Shown here piece after piece: positions 35,243 through 43,924 of a stretch of DNA of 64,000 nt; positions within the stretch are counted from its first letter, which is position 1; each line of letters starts with the position of its first letter. Origin of the DNA: Chelatococcus sambhunathii (GTDB lineage: Bacteria; Pseudomonadota; Alphaproteobacteria; Rhizobiales; Beijerinckiaceae); contig NZ_LIOL01000001.1 of the NCBI RefSeq assembly GCF_001418005.1, positions 1 through 64,000 on the forward strand, given 5' to 3'. The notes beneath the pieces were generated by a model. The model was not told where the DNA came from. It worked only from the letters and a program-made list of their open reading frames with translations, and did no database searches. Position numbers and translations under genes: made by a program.

Positions 35243-35851
35243 TCAGGAGGCCGGGCCCCACACCTCCTCGAGCCGCCGGTCGCGGCCGCAGGCGAAGCGG
35301 TAATACTTATATTTTGCCGCGTTCTTGCGGTAATAGTTCTGGTGGTAATCCTCGGCCGGATGGAAGGTCGCGGCCGGCAGGATCTCGGTGACGACGCGCC
35401 CGTTGAGCCGCGCGCTCACCGCCCTGAGCGAGGCCTCGGCCGCCTGGCGCTGCTCGGGCGAGGCGACAAAGATCGCCGAGGTATACTGGTCGCCCCTGTC
35501 ACAGAACTGGCCCCGCGCGTCATGGGGATCGATGTTGCGCCAGAAGATGGCGAGCAATTGCTCGTAGGTGACGCGCGAAGGGTCGTACACCACCCTCACC
35601 GCCTCCTTGTGGCCGGTCCGGCCCGAGGAGACTTCGTTATAGGTCGGGTTCGGCGTTCGCCCGCCGATATAGCCGGAGATCGTCGCCGTCACGCCCGGCA
35701 CGGCGTCGAAGGGCGGCTCCATGCACCAGAAGCAGCCGCCGGCGAAGATGGCGCTCGCGCCGCCCTCCCCGTCTTGCGCAACAGCCGCTGCCGGGGCGCC
35801 GAAAACGAGGGCCAGGCTAAGAAAGAGGGGACCGAGAGCAAAGGAGCGCAT
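35243..35851 (-). CDS. msrA: Peptide methionine sulfoxide reductase MsrA (exported)
   Basis: Reduces the S-epimer of methionine sulfoxide. The 202 residues carry a signal peptide (LGPLFLSLALVFGAPAAAVAQ), so the enzyme acts in the periplasm. The catalytic motif is GGCFWCMEPPFDAVPGV. HKEAVRVVYDPSRVTYEQLL, DQYTSAIFV and EDYHQNYY complete the family pattern. It lies 30 bp after msrB on the same strand, so the two form a periplasmic repair pair. Both likely depend on an oxidised-thiol recycling partner that is not in the window. Confidence 0.95.
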   Translation of the reverse strand: MRSFALGPLFLSLALVFGAPAAAVAQDGEGGASAIFAGGCFWCMEPPFDAVPGVTATISGYIGGRTPNPTYNEVSSGRTGHKEAVRVVYDPSRVTYEQLLAIFWRNIDPHDARGQFCDRGDQYTSAIFVASPEQRQAAEASLRAVSARLNGRVVTEILPAATFHPAEDYHQNYYRKNAAKYKYYRFACGRDRRLEEVWGPAS

Positions 35852-35881
35852 GTCGCCACCACCGGTCGGAAATGATCGAGC

Positions 35882-36373
35882 CTACGACGGCGTGAAGGTC
35901 ATGGCGACACCGTTCATGCAATAGCGCAGGCCCGTCGGCGGCGGCCCGTCGTCGAAGACATGGCCGAGATGGCCACCGCAACGGCTGCAATGCACCTCGG
36001 TGCGGGTCATGAAGAAGCTGCGGTCCTCCGACGTGCCGACCGCTCCTGCAATGGGTGCATAGAAGCTCGGCCAGCCCGTGCCGCTCTCGAACTTCGTCGA
36101 GGAGGAGAACACGGCCTGCCCGCAGCCGGCGCAATGATAGATGCCGGCGCGCTTCTCGCCGTTGAGCGGGCTCGTCCCGGCTCGCTCGGTGCCATGCTTG
36201 CGCAGGACGTCATATTGCGCCGGCGTGAGCTGCGCCCGCCACTCCTCGTCACTCTTCTCGACGGGAAAGCGCCCCGCGGCCTTCGCTTCCTCGCGGGCGC
36301 CGAAGAGGCGTCCGACCGCAGCCGCTCCCGCGGCCAGTGCGCCTCCCCCCAGAATGTTCCTGCGGCTCATCAT
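35882..36373 (-). CDS. msrB: Peptide methionine-(R)-S-oxide reductase MsrB (exported)
   Basis: Reduces the R-epimer of methionine sulfoxide. It is 163 residues, beginning [20 protein letters not shown], a Tat-type signal peptide with SRRNIL. The zinc-binding CxxC pairs are CAGC and CSRC. The catalytic Cys lies in [30 protein letters not shown] and [14 protein letters not shown] are family features. The first of two adjacent ATGs (36373) is taken, behind GGGACG. msrA follows 30 bp downstream. Tat export suggests folding with zinc in the cytoplasm before transport. Confidence 0.95.
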   Translation of the reverse strand: MMSRRNILGGGALAAGAAAVGRLFGAREEAKAAGRFPVEKSDEEWRAQLTPAQYDVLRKHGTERAGTSPLNGEKRAGIYHCAGCGQAVFSSSTKFESGTGWPSFYAPIAGAVGTSEDRSFFMTRTEVHCSRCGGHLGHVFDDGPPPTGLRYCMNGVAMTFTPS

Positions 36374-36512
36374 CGTCCCACCCAGGTTCCGGCCGGCCCC
36401 ACGAGGCGGGACGCGGCCGCTGTCGGATCGTGCGGCGCAAGGATAGGCCGGCGGGGACGGACCGGCTGTCACGAAGGCGCGATGTCACGCCCGTGTGAGG
36501 GCGCGGTCAGTC

Positions 36513-36597
36513 TGGTGCGGACGGCGGGGATCGAACCCGCACGGGCAAGCCCGAGGGATTTTAAGTCCCTTGCGTCTACCAGTTTCGCCACGTCCGC
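36513..36597 (-). tRNA. tRNA-Leu (TAA)
   Basis: A class II tRNA. The acceptor GCGGACG pairs with CGTCCGC, the anticodon loop CTTAAAA gives TAA, the variable arm is CGGGCTTGCCCG, the T-loop GGTTCGATCCC, and CCA is encoded at 36515-36513. Length 85 nt. Confidence 0.96.
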
Positions 36598-36641
36598 ATG
36601 CGGCGAGGGTTACCGCCCGCCGGGAGCGGGCGCAACCCGGC

Positions 36642-37685
36642 TCACGCGCGCTTCGAGGCCCTTCGCTGCGGAAATTGTGCAAGGGCGGTGGCAAGGCGGG
36701 TCCAGGCCGCTTCATCCCCCGGCAGGCCGAAGCGTAGGCGGTTCGGCGCCTGGTCGAAGCGGCGGACGTAGATACCGCGTGCGCCCAGATGCTCGAACAG
36801 CGCCCCGGCGCGGCTCGTCTCGACCAGCCGGAAGAGCGGCGTGCCGCCGACGACCGCAAGCTCCGGGCCGGCCAGCAGCGTGTCGAGCCGAGCCGCATCG
36901 CTCGCGAGCCGGTGCCGCATGGCCTCGATCCAGACGCGGTCGCCAAGCGCCGCAAGCCCGACGGCCAGCGTCGGGCCGGGAACGGCCCACGGGCCGAGTT
37001 CCTGCCGGATCTGCCCGGCCAGCGCCTCGTCGACCGTGATGGCAAAGCCGAGGCGCACCCCGGCGAGGCCGTAGGCCTTGCCGAAGGAGCGCAGCAGCAG
37101 GATCGGCGCGGCGGCGTCGAGCAGCCCGGCACAGCTCACCTGCGGCATCACATCGGCGAAAGCCTCGTCGACGATGACGAGACCGTCCCAGTGGCGCATG
37201 CGCCCGGCAAGGGCGACGATCGCGGCCGGCGGCAACGTGTGCCCATCCGGGTTGTTGGGATTGACGATCACCGCCACGTCCGAGGCGGCAAGATCATCCA
37301 CGCTCGCGGTGACGCGCACGTCATGCCCCGCCGCCTGCCACGCCGTGACGTGTTCGCCGTAGGTCGGGCCGAGAACCGCGACGCGGCCGCGCGGACGCAG
37401 GCGCGGCAGCAGCTGGATGAGCGCCTGTGTGCCCGGCGCCGCAACGCAACGGGCCTGCGGCGCAACACCATAGGCCGCGACCGCCTTCGCCTCCAGCTGC
37501 CGCCGCTCCCCTTCCTCCGGCAGGCGGGTCCAGCAGTCCGCCGCGAGCGACGGCAATGGAAACGGATGCGGATTGATGCCCGTCGACAGGTCGAGCCACG
37601 GCTGCGGCGCGGCCGGGAACAGCCGGCGCGCCACGCCGAGGTCCCCACCGTGCACAATGCCGTCTCGGCTGCCGGGCTGAGCCAT
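36642..37685 (-). CDS. cobD: L-threonine-O-3-phosphate decarboxylase (cobalamin biosynthesis)
   Basis: A PLP enzyme of about 347 residues, called CobD in Salmonella and CobC in alphaproteobacteria, making aminopropanol phosphate for the cobalamin nucleotide loop. It has HGGDLGVARRLFPAAPQPWL, DLSTGINPHPFPLP, PGTQALIQLLPRL, VNPNNPDGHTLP and the PLP-Lys region LLRSFGKAYGLAGVRLGFAI. Several ATGs near the start (37685, 37706, 37742) are possible. That at 37706 would overlap the cbiB start codon, and 37685 is chosen. Divergent cbiB lies 19 bp away, so each promoter must lie within the other gene's coding region or leader. Confidence 0.88.
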   Translation of the reverse strand: MAQPGSRDGIVHGGDLGVARRLFPAAPQPWLDLSTGINPHPFPLPSLAADCWTRLPEEGERRQLEAKAVAAYGVAPQARCVAAPGTQALIQLLPRLRPRGRVAVLGPTYGEHVTAWQAAGHDVRVTASVDDLAASDVAVIVNPNNPDGHTLPPAAIVALAGRMRHWDGLVIVDEAFADVMPQVSCAGLLDAAAPILLLRSFGKAYGLAGVRLGFAITVDEALAGQIRQELGPWAVPGPTLAVGLAALGDRVWIEAMRHRLASDAARLDTLLAGPELAVVGGTPLFRLVETSRAGALFEHLGARGIYVRRFDQAPNRLRFGLPGDEAAWTRLATALAQFPQRRASKRA

Positions 37686-37704
37686 GCTATCGGCATGCTC
37701 CGTC

Positions 37705-38685
37705 ATGGATCTCACGTTTGCCCTTCCCCTCGCCGCGCTCACCGTCGCTCTTGAGGCGATTGCCGGTTATCCGCGCGCCCTCTTCCGTGTCGCCGGCCAT
37801 CCCGTGACCTGGCTGGGACTGCTCATCGCATGGCTCGACCGGCATCTCAACAGGCAGAACGAATCATTTACCACGCGGCGCGCCGGGGGCGTTATCGCCC
37901 TTCTCGTCATCGTCGCTGCTGCGGCAATCCCCGCCCTCCTCCTGCAGGAGGCATTGCTGGGCCTCCTGGGTCCGCTGGCACTCGTCGCGGTCGCCGCTGT
38001 CGCATCGAGCCTCGTTGCACAGCGCAGCCTTCACGAGCATGTCGCGGCCGTCGCCGTCGGACTGGAAACGGAGGGGCTCCACGGCGGGCGCCGGGCAGTG
38101 GCCATGATCGTCGGCCGCAACCCCGAAACGCTCGACGAGGCGGGCGTCGCCCGCGCCGCCATCGAAAGCCTCGCCGAGAACTTTTCGGATGGCGTCGTCG
38201 CGCCGGTCTTCTGGCTGGCCGTGGCGGGTTTGCCCGGGGCTGCGGCCTACAAGGCCGTCAACACGGCCGACAGCATGATCGGCCACAAGACCGAGAGGCA
38301 TGCCGCCTTCGGCTGGGCCGCGGCCCGCCTCGATGATCTCGTCAACCTGCCGGCCTCGCGCCTGACAGCTCTCTTTCTCGTGCTCGCGGCGGCGCTGACG
38401 CGCGGCGCCGATGCGCGTGCGGCGATCGCCGCCGTGCGCCGCGACGCCCGCCGCCATCGCTCGCCCAATGCCGGCTGGCCGGAAGCCGCCATGGCGGGCG
38501 CGCTCGGCCTCAGGCTCGCCGGCCCGCGCATCTACGGCACGACGCGCGTCGAGGACGCCTTCATGGGAAACGGCCGCGCCGAGGCGACGGCCGCCGACAT
38601 CCGCCGCGCGCTCGCGCTCTTCCGGCGCGCCTCGATGCTGCAGTGGCTCGTCCTCGCCGCCCTTGCGGCGCTGGTGCTCGCCTGA
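37705..38685 (+). CDS. cbiB: Adenosylcobinamide-phosphate synthase CbiB (CobD in alphaproteobacteria)
   Basis: Joins adenosylcobyric acid to aminopropanol phosphate in an inner-membrane step of cobalamin synthesis. The 326-residue integral membrane protein begins MDLTFALPLAALTVALEAIA, then YPRALFRVAGHPVTWLG. It includes VGRNPETLDEAGVARAAIES (LxE-S), ENFSDGVVAPVFWLAVAG and NTADSMIGHKTERHAAFGWA, which hold the conserved acidic and His residues. It starts with an ATG at 37705, divergent from and adjacent to cobD. Other cobalamin genes are not in the window. Confidence 0.9.
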   Translation: MDLTFALPLAALTVALEAIAGYPRALFRVAGHPVTWLGLLIAWLDRHLNRQNESFTTRRAGGVIALLVIVAAAAIPALLLQEALLGLLGPLALVAVAAVASSLVAQRSLHEHVAAVAVGLETEGLHGGRRAVAMIVGRNPETLDEAGVARAAIESLAENFSDGVVAPVFWLAVAGLPGAAAYKAVNTADSMIGHKTERHAAFGWAAARLDDLVNLPASRLTALFLVLAAALTRGADARAAIAAVRRDARRHRSPNAGWPEAAMAGALGLRLAGPRIYGTTRVEDAFMGNGRAEATAADIRRALALFRRASMLQWLVLAALAALVLA

Positions 38686-38688
38686 GGC

Positions 38689-39195
38689 TCAGCCGGACGC
38701 GCCGTTGCGGATCGGCGGCTGGAAGGTGAGGCCCATGTCCCAGGGGAAGTAGATCCAGGTGTCCTGCGACACCTCGGTGACGAAGGTATCGACCACCGGC
38801 CGGCCCTGCGGCTTGGCATAGACGGTGGCGAAATGCGCCTTGGGCAGCATCTGCCGCACCATGCGCGCCGTCTTGCCCGTGTCGACGAGGTCGTCCACGA
38901 CGAGCACTCCTGCACCGCTGCCATCGCCGAGCGCACGGATCTTCGGATCGATCTCCTTGAGGACAATCAGCTCGCCCTGGTTCTGGTAGTCGTGGTAGCT
39001 CGCGATGCAGACCGTCTCGATGAGGCGGATCTCGAGTTCGCGTGCCACGACCGCCGCAGGCACGAGGCCGCCGCGCGTGATGCAGACGATAGCCTCGAAG
39101 GGCCCGGCGCCGTGCAAGCGCCAGGCGAGCGCGCGCGCATCGCGGTGGAACTGGTCCCAGGAGACGGGAAAGGCCTTTTCGGAGGTGGGCGACAT
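38689..39195 (-). CDS. gpt: Xanthine-guanine phosphoribosyltransferase
   Basis: Salvages xanthine and guanine to XMP and GMP. The 168 residues have the PRTase motif [17 protein letters not shown] (PRPP loop), [20 protein letters not shown], and a C-terminal [19 protein letters not shown] region matching Gpt. Signatures are [19 protein letters not shown] at the N-terminus and [17 protein letters not shown]. It is convergent with cbiB (three bases apart) and 24 bp downstream of the CinA-like gene on the same strand. Confidence 0.93.
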   Translation of the reverse strand: MSPTSEKAFPVSWDQFHRDARALAWRLHGAGPFEAIVCITRGGLVPAAVVARELEIRLIETVCIASYHDYQNQGELIVLKEIDPKIRALGDGSGAGVLVVDDLVDTGKTARMVRQMLPKAHFATVYAKPQGRPVVDTFVTEVSQDTWIYFPWDMGLTFQPPIRNGASG

Positions 39196-39219
39196 GGGTC
39201 TTGCCTCTGGTATCGAACG

Positions 39220-39966
39220 TCAGGACGCCGCGTGGAGCCGCGCGACCATCTCGGCCACGGCGGCGCGGACGGCTTCGAGGCGCGCCGCATCGCGACTGCG
39301 CACGACGATGTTGGTATTGAAGCGGCCATCTTCGGAGAAGGGATAGCTGCCGATGGAGACGTCGGGATGGGCGTCGGCGATCGCCTTCAGCGGCGCGGCG
39401 ATGTCGCCCTCCTTCGCGTCGGCACGGATGGTGGCCGAGAGCATGCGCCGCCCGGTGCTCAACGTCGGCGCCACCTCGTCGAGCATCGCCTGCATGATGG
39501 CGGGCACGCCCGCCATGACGATGACGTTGCCGATGCGGAAGCCCGGCGCCTTGGAAACGGGATTGGCGATGAGCTCGGCCCCGTGCGGGATGCGCGCCAT
39601 GCGCCGGCGCGCTTCGTTGAGGTCCTCCGGCCTGATGCGTTCGAGGAGCATCGCGATGGCGCGCGGGTCCTCGCCGATGCCGACGCCGAAGGCCTTGGCG
39701 ACGCTGTCCGCCGTGATGTCGTCATGCGTCGGCCCAATGCCGCCGGTGGTGAAGAGATAGTCGTAGCGGGCCCTGAGCGCGTTGACCGCGGCGACGATCT
39801 CCGCTTCCGCGTCCGGCACGATGCGCACCTCGCGCAGGTCGATGCCGATGGCGGTGAGATAGTCGGCGATATAGCCGATGTTCTTGTCCTTGGTGCGTCC
39901 GGACAGGATCTCGTCACCGATGACGAGAACCGCCGCCGTCACCGGGCCCTGTGCTGCTGCCGCCAT
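39220..39966 (-). CDS. Competence/damage-inducible CinA-like molybdopterin-binding protein
   Basis: A 248-residue protein of the MoaB/Mog fold (CinA N-terminal type). Motifs are [60 protein letters not shown] and [15 protein letters not shown], the usual molybdopterin-binding loop and Gly-rich motif. It lacks the second CinA nicotinamidase-like domain. Such stand-alone proteins in Hyphomicrobiales are of uncertain function; nicotinamide-nucleotide pyrophosphatase is one proposal for CinA proteins. gpt lies downstream. Confidence 0.87.
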   Translation of the reverse strand: MAAAAQGPVTAAVLVIGDEILSGRTKDKNIGYIADYLTAIGIDLREVRIVPDAEAEIVAAVNALRARYDYLFTTGGIGPTHDDITADSVAKAFGVGIGEDPRAIAMLLERIRPEDLNEARRRMARIPHGAELIANPVSKAPGFRIGNVIVMAGVPAIMQAMLDEVAPTLSTGRRMLSATIRADAKEGDIAAPLKAIADAHPDVSIGSYPFSEDGRFNTNIVVRSRDAARLEAVRAAVAEMVARLHAAS

Positions 39967-40119
39967 GCATGTCTCCCTCGCCCGGCTTTATGGCATCACC
40001 CGCCGCCGTCGGAAGGGGTTTTCGCGGCATGGCGGGGCAAGATCAAGAGCAAAGCTGCCCGCCGGCTTGTCGCGGAGGCATGGCGCTGCTACCTGCCGGC
40101 CGTCCAGCCGGAGGAGTCG

Positions 40120-40833
40120 ATGCAGTTTGACAGCCCCCTCGCCGAAGGGCGCCTCCTGCGCCGCTACAAGCGCTTTCTCGCCGATATCGCACTTCGCGAA
40201 GACGACATCGTCACCGTCCATTGCGCCAATCCCGGCGCCATGCTCGGCCTCCTGACACCCGGGAGCCGCGTCTCCCTCTCGCGTTCGGCCAATCCGGCAC
40301 GCAAGCTGCCGCTCTCCTGGGAGCTGGTCGAGGTGGACTTCGGCTGGCGCGGGCCGCAACTCGTCGGCATCAACACGGGTCATCCCAACCTCCTTGCCGC
40401 AGAGGCGATCGCGGCCGCGCTCATTCCGCGACTCGCGGGTTACGAGCGCCTGCGGCGCGAGGTCAGGTACGGCCGGACGAGCCGCGTCGACATCCTGCTC
40501 GAGGCGGATGGGCGCCCGCCCTGCTACGTCGAAGTCAAGAACGTCCATCTGATGCGCCGGCCCGGCCTCGCCGAATTCCCGGATTGCGTCACCGCCCGCG
40601 GCGCCAAGCATCTCGAGGAGCTCGGCGACATGGTGGAAACCGGCGCGCGCGCCGCGATGCTGTTCATCGTCCAGATGGAGGCGGAGGCCTTCACGCTCGC
40701 CGCCGATCTCGACCCTGCCTATGCCCGCGCCTTTGCGCGGGCCCGCGCACGCGGCGTCGAGGCCTATGCGCTCGCCTGCCGCGTGACGCCGGCCGGCATC
40801 GTCGCCGAGACGCCGCTGCCCATCCTCGTCTGA
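40120..40833 (+). CDS. sfsA: DNA/RNA nuclease SfsA
   Basis: A 237-residue protein of the SfsA family. It has [38 protein letters not shown], the acidic nuclease-like core [20 protein letters not shown] (D...E.K) and [19 protein letters not shown], then [16 protein letters not shown]. The ATG at 40120 has GGAGGAG just upstream. SfsA was first linked to sugar fermentation regulation in E. coli and has an OB/nuclease-like fold. The long upstream frame is an artefact. Confidence 0.92.
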   Translation: MQFDSPLAEGRLLRRYKRFLADIALREDDIVTVHCANPGAMLGLLTPGSRVSLSRSANPARKLPLSWELVEVDFGWRGPQLVGINTGHPNLLAAEAIAAALIPRLAGYERLRREVRYGRTSRVDILLEADGRPPCYVEVKNVHLMRRPGLAEFPDCVTARGAKHLEELGDMVETGARAAMLFIVQMEAEAFTLAADLDPAYARAFARARARGVEAYALACRVTPAGIVAETPLPILV

Positions 40834-40926
40834 TCCGCCGGACTAACGGCCGTTCCTCTGTTGCGCTATGCTGCGGCACGCGGACCGTCGCCCTCGCCTC
40901 GACGGCCGTCATGCTGGGGGTCAACG

Positions 40927-41271
40927 ATGCTGCCCGCCCATCTTGCTTTTCTCGCCGTTCCGCTTCTTGTCCTCGGCCTGCAGCAGAGCCTCGCGGCGGA
41001 CGGGCCACCGGCTCTCGACGTCGAGCGCAGCTGCCGCGACGCCGCCACCGCCGACGCGCTCGGCCAGAGCCGGCAGTTCGACCAGGCGGCCTTCGACGGC
41101 TGTATGGCGCAGGAGAACGGCACCCACGCCACGCTGGAGAAGGAATGGGCGAGCTTCCCCGCGGTCCAGCGCGACGAATGCCTCTCGGAGACACGTGGCG
41201 CCGACCTGCCGAGCTATGTCGAGCTCTACGAGTGCCTCAAGCTCGATCAGGAAACGCGCGGTAAGAAATGA
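40927..41271 (+). CDS. Small exported Cys-containing protein, unknown function
   Basis: A 114-residue protein with an N-terminal signal peptide (MLPAHLAFLAVPLLVLGLQQ, cleavage near SLAAD). Four cysteines in the mature part (residues 36, 59, 85, 103) may form two disulfides. The helical middle reads QAAFDGCMAQENGTHATLEK. No family was recognised. The start follows GGGGGTC. It is convergent with the FkbM methyltransferase gene, four bases away. Confidence 0.7.
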   Translation: MLPAHLAFLAVPLLVLGLQQSLAADGPPALDVERSCRDAATADALGQSRQFDQAAFDGCMAQENGTHATLEKEWASFPAVQRDECLSETRGADLPSYVELYECLKLDQETRGKK

Positions 41272-41275
41272 CGGC

Positions 41276-42115
41276 TCACGACCGCTCGAAGACGAAATTC
41301 ATCCGCGTCTTGACGAGGAGCTTGTAACCCTTCTCGCGCAACAGCGCAGGCAGGTCGATCTGCCAGCGCCCGCTGCCATCCTCCAGGATGACGAGCCGCG
41401 GAAAGAGCGACGGCGACGCATGCTGCAGGAATGGCTCGAGGATCAGATCCTCCGCTCCCTCGACGTCGAGCTTGATGGCATCGATGCGCTCGAACCCCTC
41501 CTCGCGCGCGAGGTCGGCCAGCGTCGTCGCCGGTACGCGCACCGACTTGGCGGTGCCGGAGCCGACGATCTTGACGCTCGACTCGCCGCGGTTCTCGTGG
41601 TCGAGAAAGAGCGTCAGTTCGCCCGCCCGGTCCGCGACGGCGCAAGCCACCGCCTTGATAGTCCCGAAAGGATTGAGGCTGATGTTGAAGACCAGGCGCT
41701 CGAAGATGTCGGGCTGCGGCTCGACGGCGAGAATGCGTGCACGCGGGCCCGCGAGCGCCGCCACGAAGAGCGCATAGGCGCCGACATTCGCCCCCACGTC
41801 CATGAAGACGAAGCCGTCGCCGATGCGCTCGGCAAGGAGCGCCCGCTCTTGCCGGTCGAAGAACTGCGGCGTGAACAGGATCTTCTTTTCGCAGACGTTG
41901 TCGTAGGGGTAGAGGCGCATGCGCGCCCCCAGCGTCTCGACATCGACCGGCGCGCCGTCGAGACGGTTGATCACGAGCCGCCTGAGGCCATAGGCGGCGC
42001 GCTTGCCCAGCCAGCTTTCCGGCAGGCTGCGCGTCATCTCGATCATCGTCCGGGCCAGCGACCTGGGCGCGAAGCGGCCGAAGGGTTCGGTATCGTTGAA
42101 GGAGCTGATCGTCAT
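41276..42115 (-). CDS. FkbM family methyltransferase
   Basis: A 279-residue SAM-dependent methyltransferase. The SAM motif is FVFMDVGANVGAYALFVAAL, with ILAVEPQPDIFERLVFNISL for the ribose-binding acid, and IDAIKLDVEGAEDLILEPFL typical of FkbM proteins. FkbM enzymes methylate sugar or polyketide hydroxyls. No glycan or polyketide genes are adjacent, so the substrate is unknown. The ATG at 42115 follows CCAGGACG. Confidence 0.88.
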   Translation of the reverse strand: MTISSFNDTEPFGRFAPRSLARTMIEMTRSLPESWLGKRAAYGLRRLVINRLDGAPVDVETLGARMRLYPYDNVCEKKILFTPQFFDRQERALLAERIGDGFVFMDVGANVGAYALFVAALAGPRARILAVEPQPDIFERLVFNISLNPFGTIKAVACAVADRAGELTLFLDHENRGESSVKIVGSGTAKSVRVPATTLADLAREEGFERIDAIKLDVEGAEDLILEPFLQHASPSLFPRLVILEDGSGRWQIDLPALLREKGYKLLVKTRMNFVFERS

Positions 42116-42301
42116 CGTCCTGGGATCGCGGCGTGTTCGGGAAGGGCGCCGCCCGTTTCGTCTTGCTCTTGCCATACACGTCACCGCCCGCCGGCGCCAG
42201 CGCCGACATCACCCGCGCCTTTCGCGCCATCCCTTGCGTCGGCGGCTTTGATCAATAGATTGGGGCAGTGATCGGGCGCGGGGGCGCCCCGGACAAGCGA
42301 C

Positions 42302-43129
42302 ATGGTAGATCTCGACAGCGAACTTGCGCCGCGCCGCGCCAACAATATCGTCTATTATGGCCCCGAGGGTTTCGAGGGCATGCGCAAGGCCGGCCGCCTC
42401 GTTGCCGAGTGCCTCGACATGCTGGCCGACCACGTGGCCCCCGGCGTCACGACCGCCGAAATCGACCGGATGGTGTTCCAGTTCGCCATGGACCACGGCG
42501 CCCTGTCGGCGACGCTGATGTATCGCGGCTACCGCCATTCGTGCTGCACATCGATCAACCACGTGGTGTGCCACGGCCAGCCGGACGAGAAGCCGTTGCG
42601 CGAAGGCGACATTGTCAACATCGACGTGACCTTCATCGTCGATGGGTGGTACGGCGATTCGAGCCGCATGTACCCCGTCGGCGAGGTTCCTCGCCGCGCC
42701 CAGCGCCTCATGGAGGTGACCTACGAGGCCATGATGCGCGGCATCGCCGTCGTGCGCCCCGGCGCGACGACGGGCGACATCGGCGCGGTCATCCAGGAAT
42801 ATGCCGAGGGCGAGCGCTGCTCCGTGGTGCGCGACTTCTGCGGCCATGGCGTCGGCCGCTCCTTCCACGAGCAGCCGAGCATCCTGCACTTCGGCCGGCG
42901 CGGCGAAGGCGTGCCGCTGAAGCCGGGCATGATCTTCACCATCGAGCCGATGATCAATCTCGGTCGTCCGCACGTGAAGGTCCTGTCCGACGGGTGGACC
43001 GCGGTCACGCGCGACCGTTCGCTCTCGGCGCAGTTCGAACATACCGTCGGCGTCACCGAAACCGGCGTCGAGATCTTCACGCTCTCCCCCAAGGGCTATC
43101 ATCAGCCCCCCTACAAGACGCCTGCATGA
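42302..43129 (+). CDS. map: Type I methionine aminopeptidase
   Basis: Removes the initiator Met from nascent proteins. The 275 residues include the metal ligands in [19 protein letters not shown] (two Asp), [18 protein letters not shown] (His), [12 protein letters not shown] (Glu) and [18 protein letters not shown] (Glu). The N-terminal extension before the core ([20 protein letters not shown]) is short. radC starts in a four-base overlap (ATGA) with the map stop codon, so the two are coupled. Confidence 0.95.
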   Translation: MVDLDSELAPRRANNIVYYGPEGFEGMRKAGRLVAECLDMLADHVAPGVTTAEIDRMVFQFAMDHGALSATLMYRGYRHSCCTSINHVVCHGQPDEKPLREGDIVNIDVTFIVDGWYGDSSRMYPVGEVPRRAQRLMEVTYEAMMRGIAVVRPGATTGDIGAVIQEYAEGERCSVVRDFCGHGVGRSFHEQPSILHFGRRGEGVPLKPGMIFTIEPMINLGRPHVKVLSDGWTAVTRDRSLSAQFEHTVGVTETGVEIFTLSPKGYHQPPYKTPA

Positions 43130-43827
43130 CCACCGTCGGCGACGCCGAGGACACGCCCCACTACCATGGCCACCGCGAGCGGCTGCGCAGCCGTTTCCGG
43201 GAGGCTGGAGAAGCCGCGCTCGCCGACTACGAACTGCTCGAGCTCGTGCTGTTCCGCTCGATCCCGCGGCGGGACGTGAAGGCGCTGGCGAAGGAGCTGA
43301 TCCGGCGCTTCGGGTCCTTCGCCGAGGTGCTCGCGGCGCCGCCCTCGCGCCTCGCCGAGGTCGAAGGCATCGGCGACAGCGTCGTCACCGACCTCAAGAT
43401 CGTCGAGGCCGCGGCCCGGCGCATCACGCGCGGCGCCGTTGCCAAGCGCCCCCTGCTCTCCTCTTGGAACGCCGTCATCGATTATTGCCGCACGGCCATG
43501 GCCTTCGCGGACAAGGAGCATTTCCGCGTCCTCTTCCTCGACAAGCGCAACGGCCTGATCGCCGACGAACTGCAGCAGACCGGCACCGTCGACCATACGC
43601 CGGTCTATCCGCGCGAGGTCGTCAAGCGGGCGCTCGAACTTTCGGCAACGGCAATCATCCTCGTGCACAATCACCCGTCAGGCGATCCGACGCCCTCGTC
43701 CGCCGACATCAAGATGACGCGGACCATCGGCGAGATTGCCGAGCCGCTCGGCGTCATGGTGCACGATCACATCATCGTCGGTCGCGACGGCCACGCGAGC
43801 TTTCGCGGGCTGGGGCTGCTGGAGTGA
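43126..43827 (+). CDS. radC: DNA repair protein RadC (JAMM-domain family)
   Basis: A 233-residue protein with an N-terminal helix-hairpin-helix-like part ([17 protein letters not shown]) and a C-terminal JAMM/MPN+ domain. The metal motif [14 protein letters not shown] (H-x-H...S..D) and [15 protein letters not shown] mark the domain. The family name is historical; its repair role is doubtful. It overlaps map by four bases. After the stop codon a gap of about 100 bp precedes the GGDEF-EAL gene. Confidence 0.92.
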   Translation: MTTVGDAEDTPHYHGHRERLRSRFREAGEAALADYELLELVLFRSIPRRDVKALAKELIRRFGSFAEVLAAPPSRLAEVEGIGDSVVTDLKIVEAAARRITRGAVAKRPLLSSWNAVIDYCRTAMAFADKEHFRVLFLDKRNGLIADELQQTGTVDHTPVYPREVVKRALELSATAIILVHNHPSGDPTPSSADIKMTRTIGEIAEPLGVMVHDHIIVGRDGHASFRGLGLLE

Positions 43828-43924
43828 GAAAACCGCGCAGGCGACAGAAAAGGAAACTTGATTTAAAGGAACGTGCGGCACGGTGGGGCACCCGCTTCGA
43901 GCGCGAGGATCCGCACGCTTGCCC

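Noticed and set aside
38833..40119. Upstream extension of the sfsA frame over the gpt and CinA-like genes
   Set aside because: Open antisense frame; sfsA homology and a strong ribosome-binding site start at 40120.
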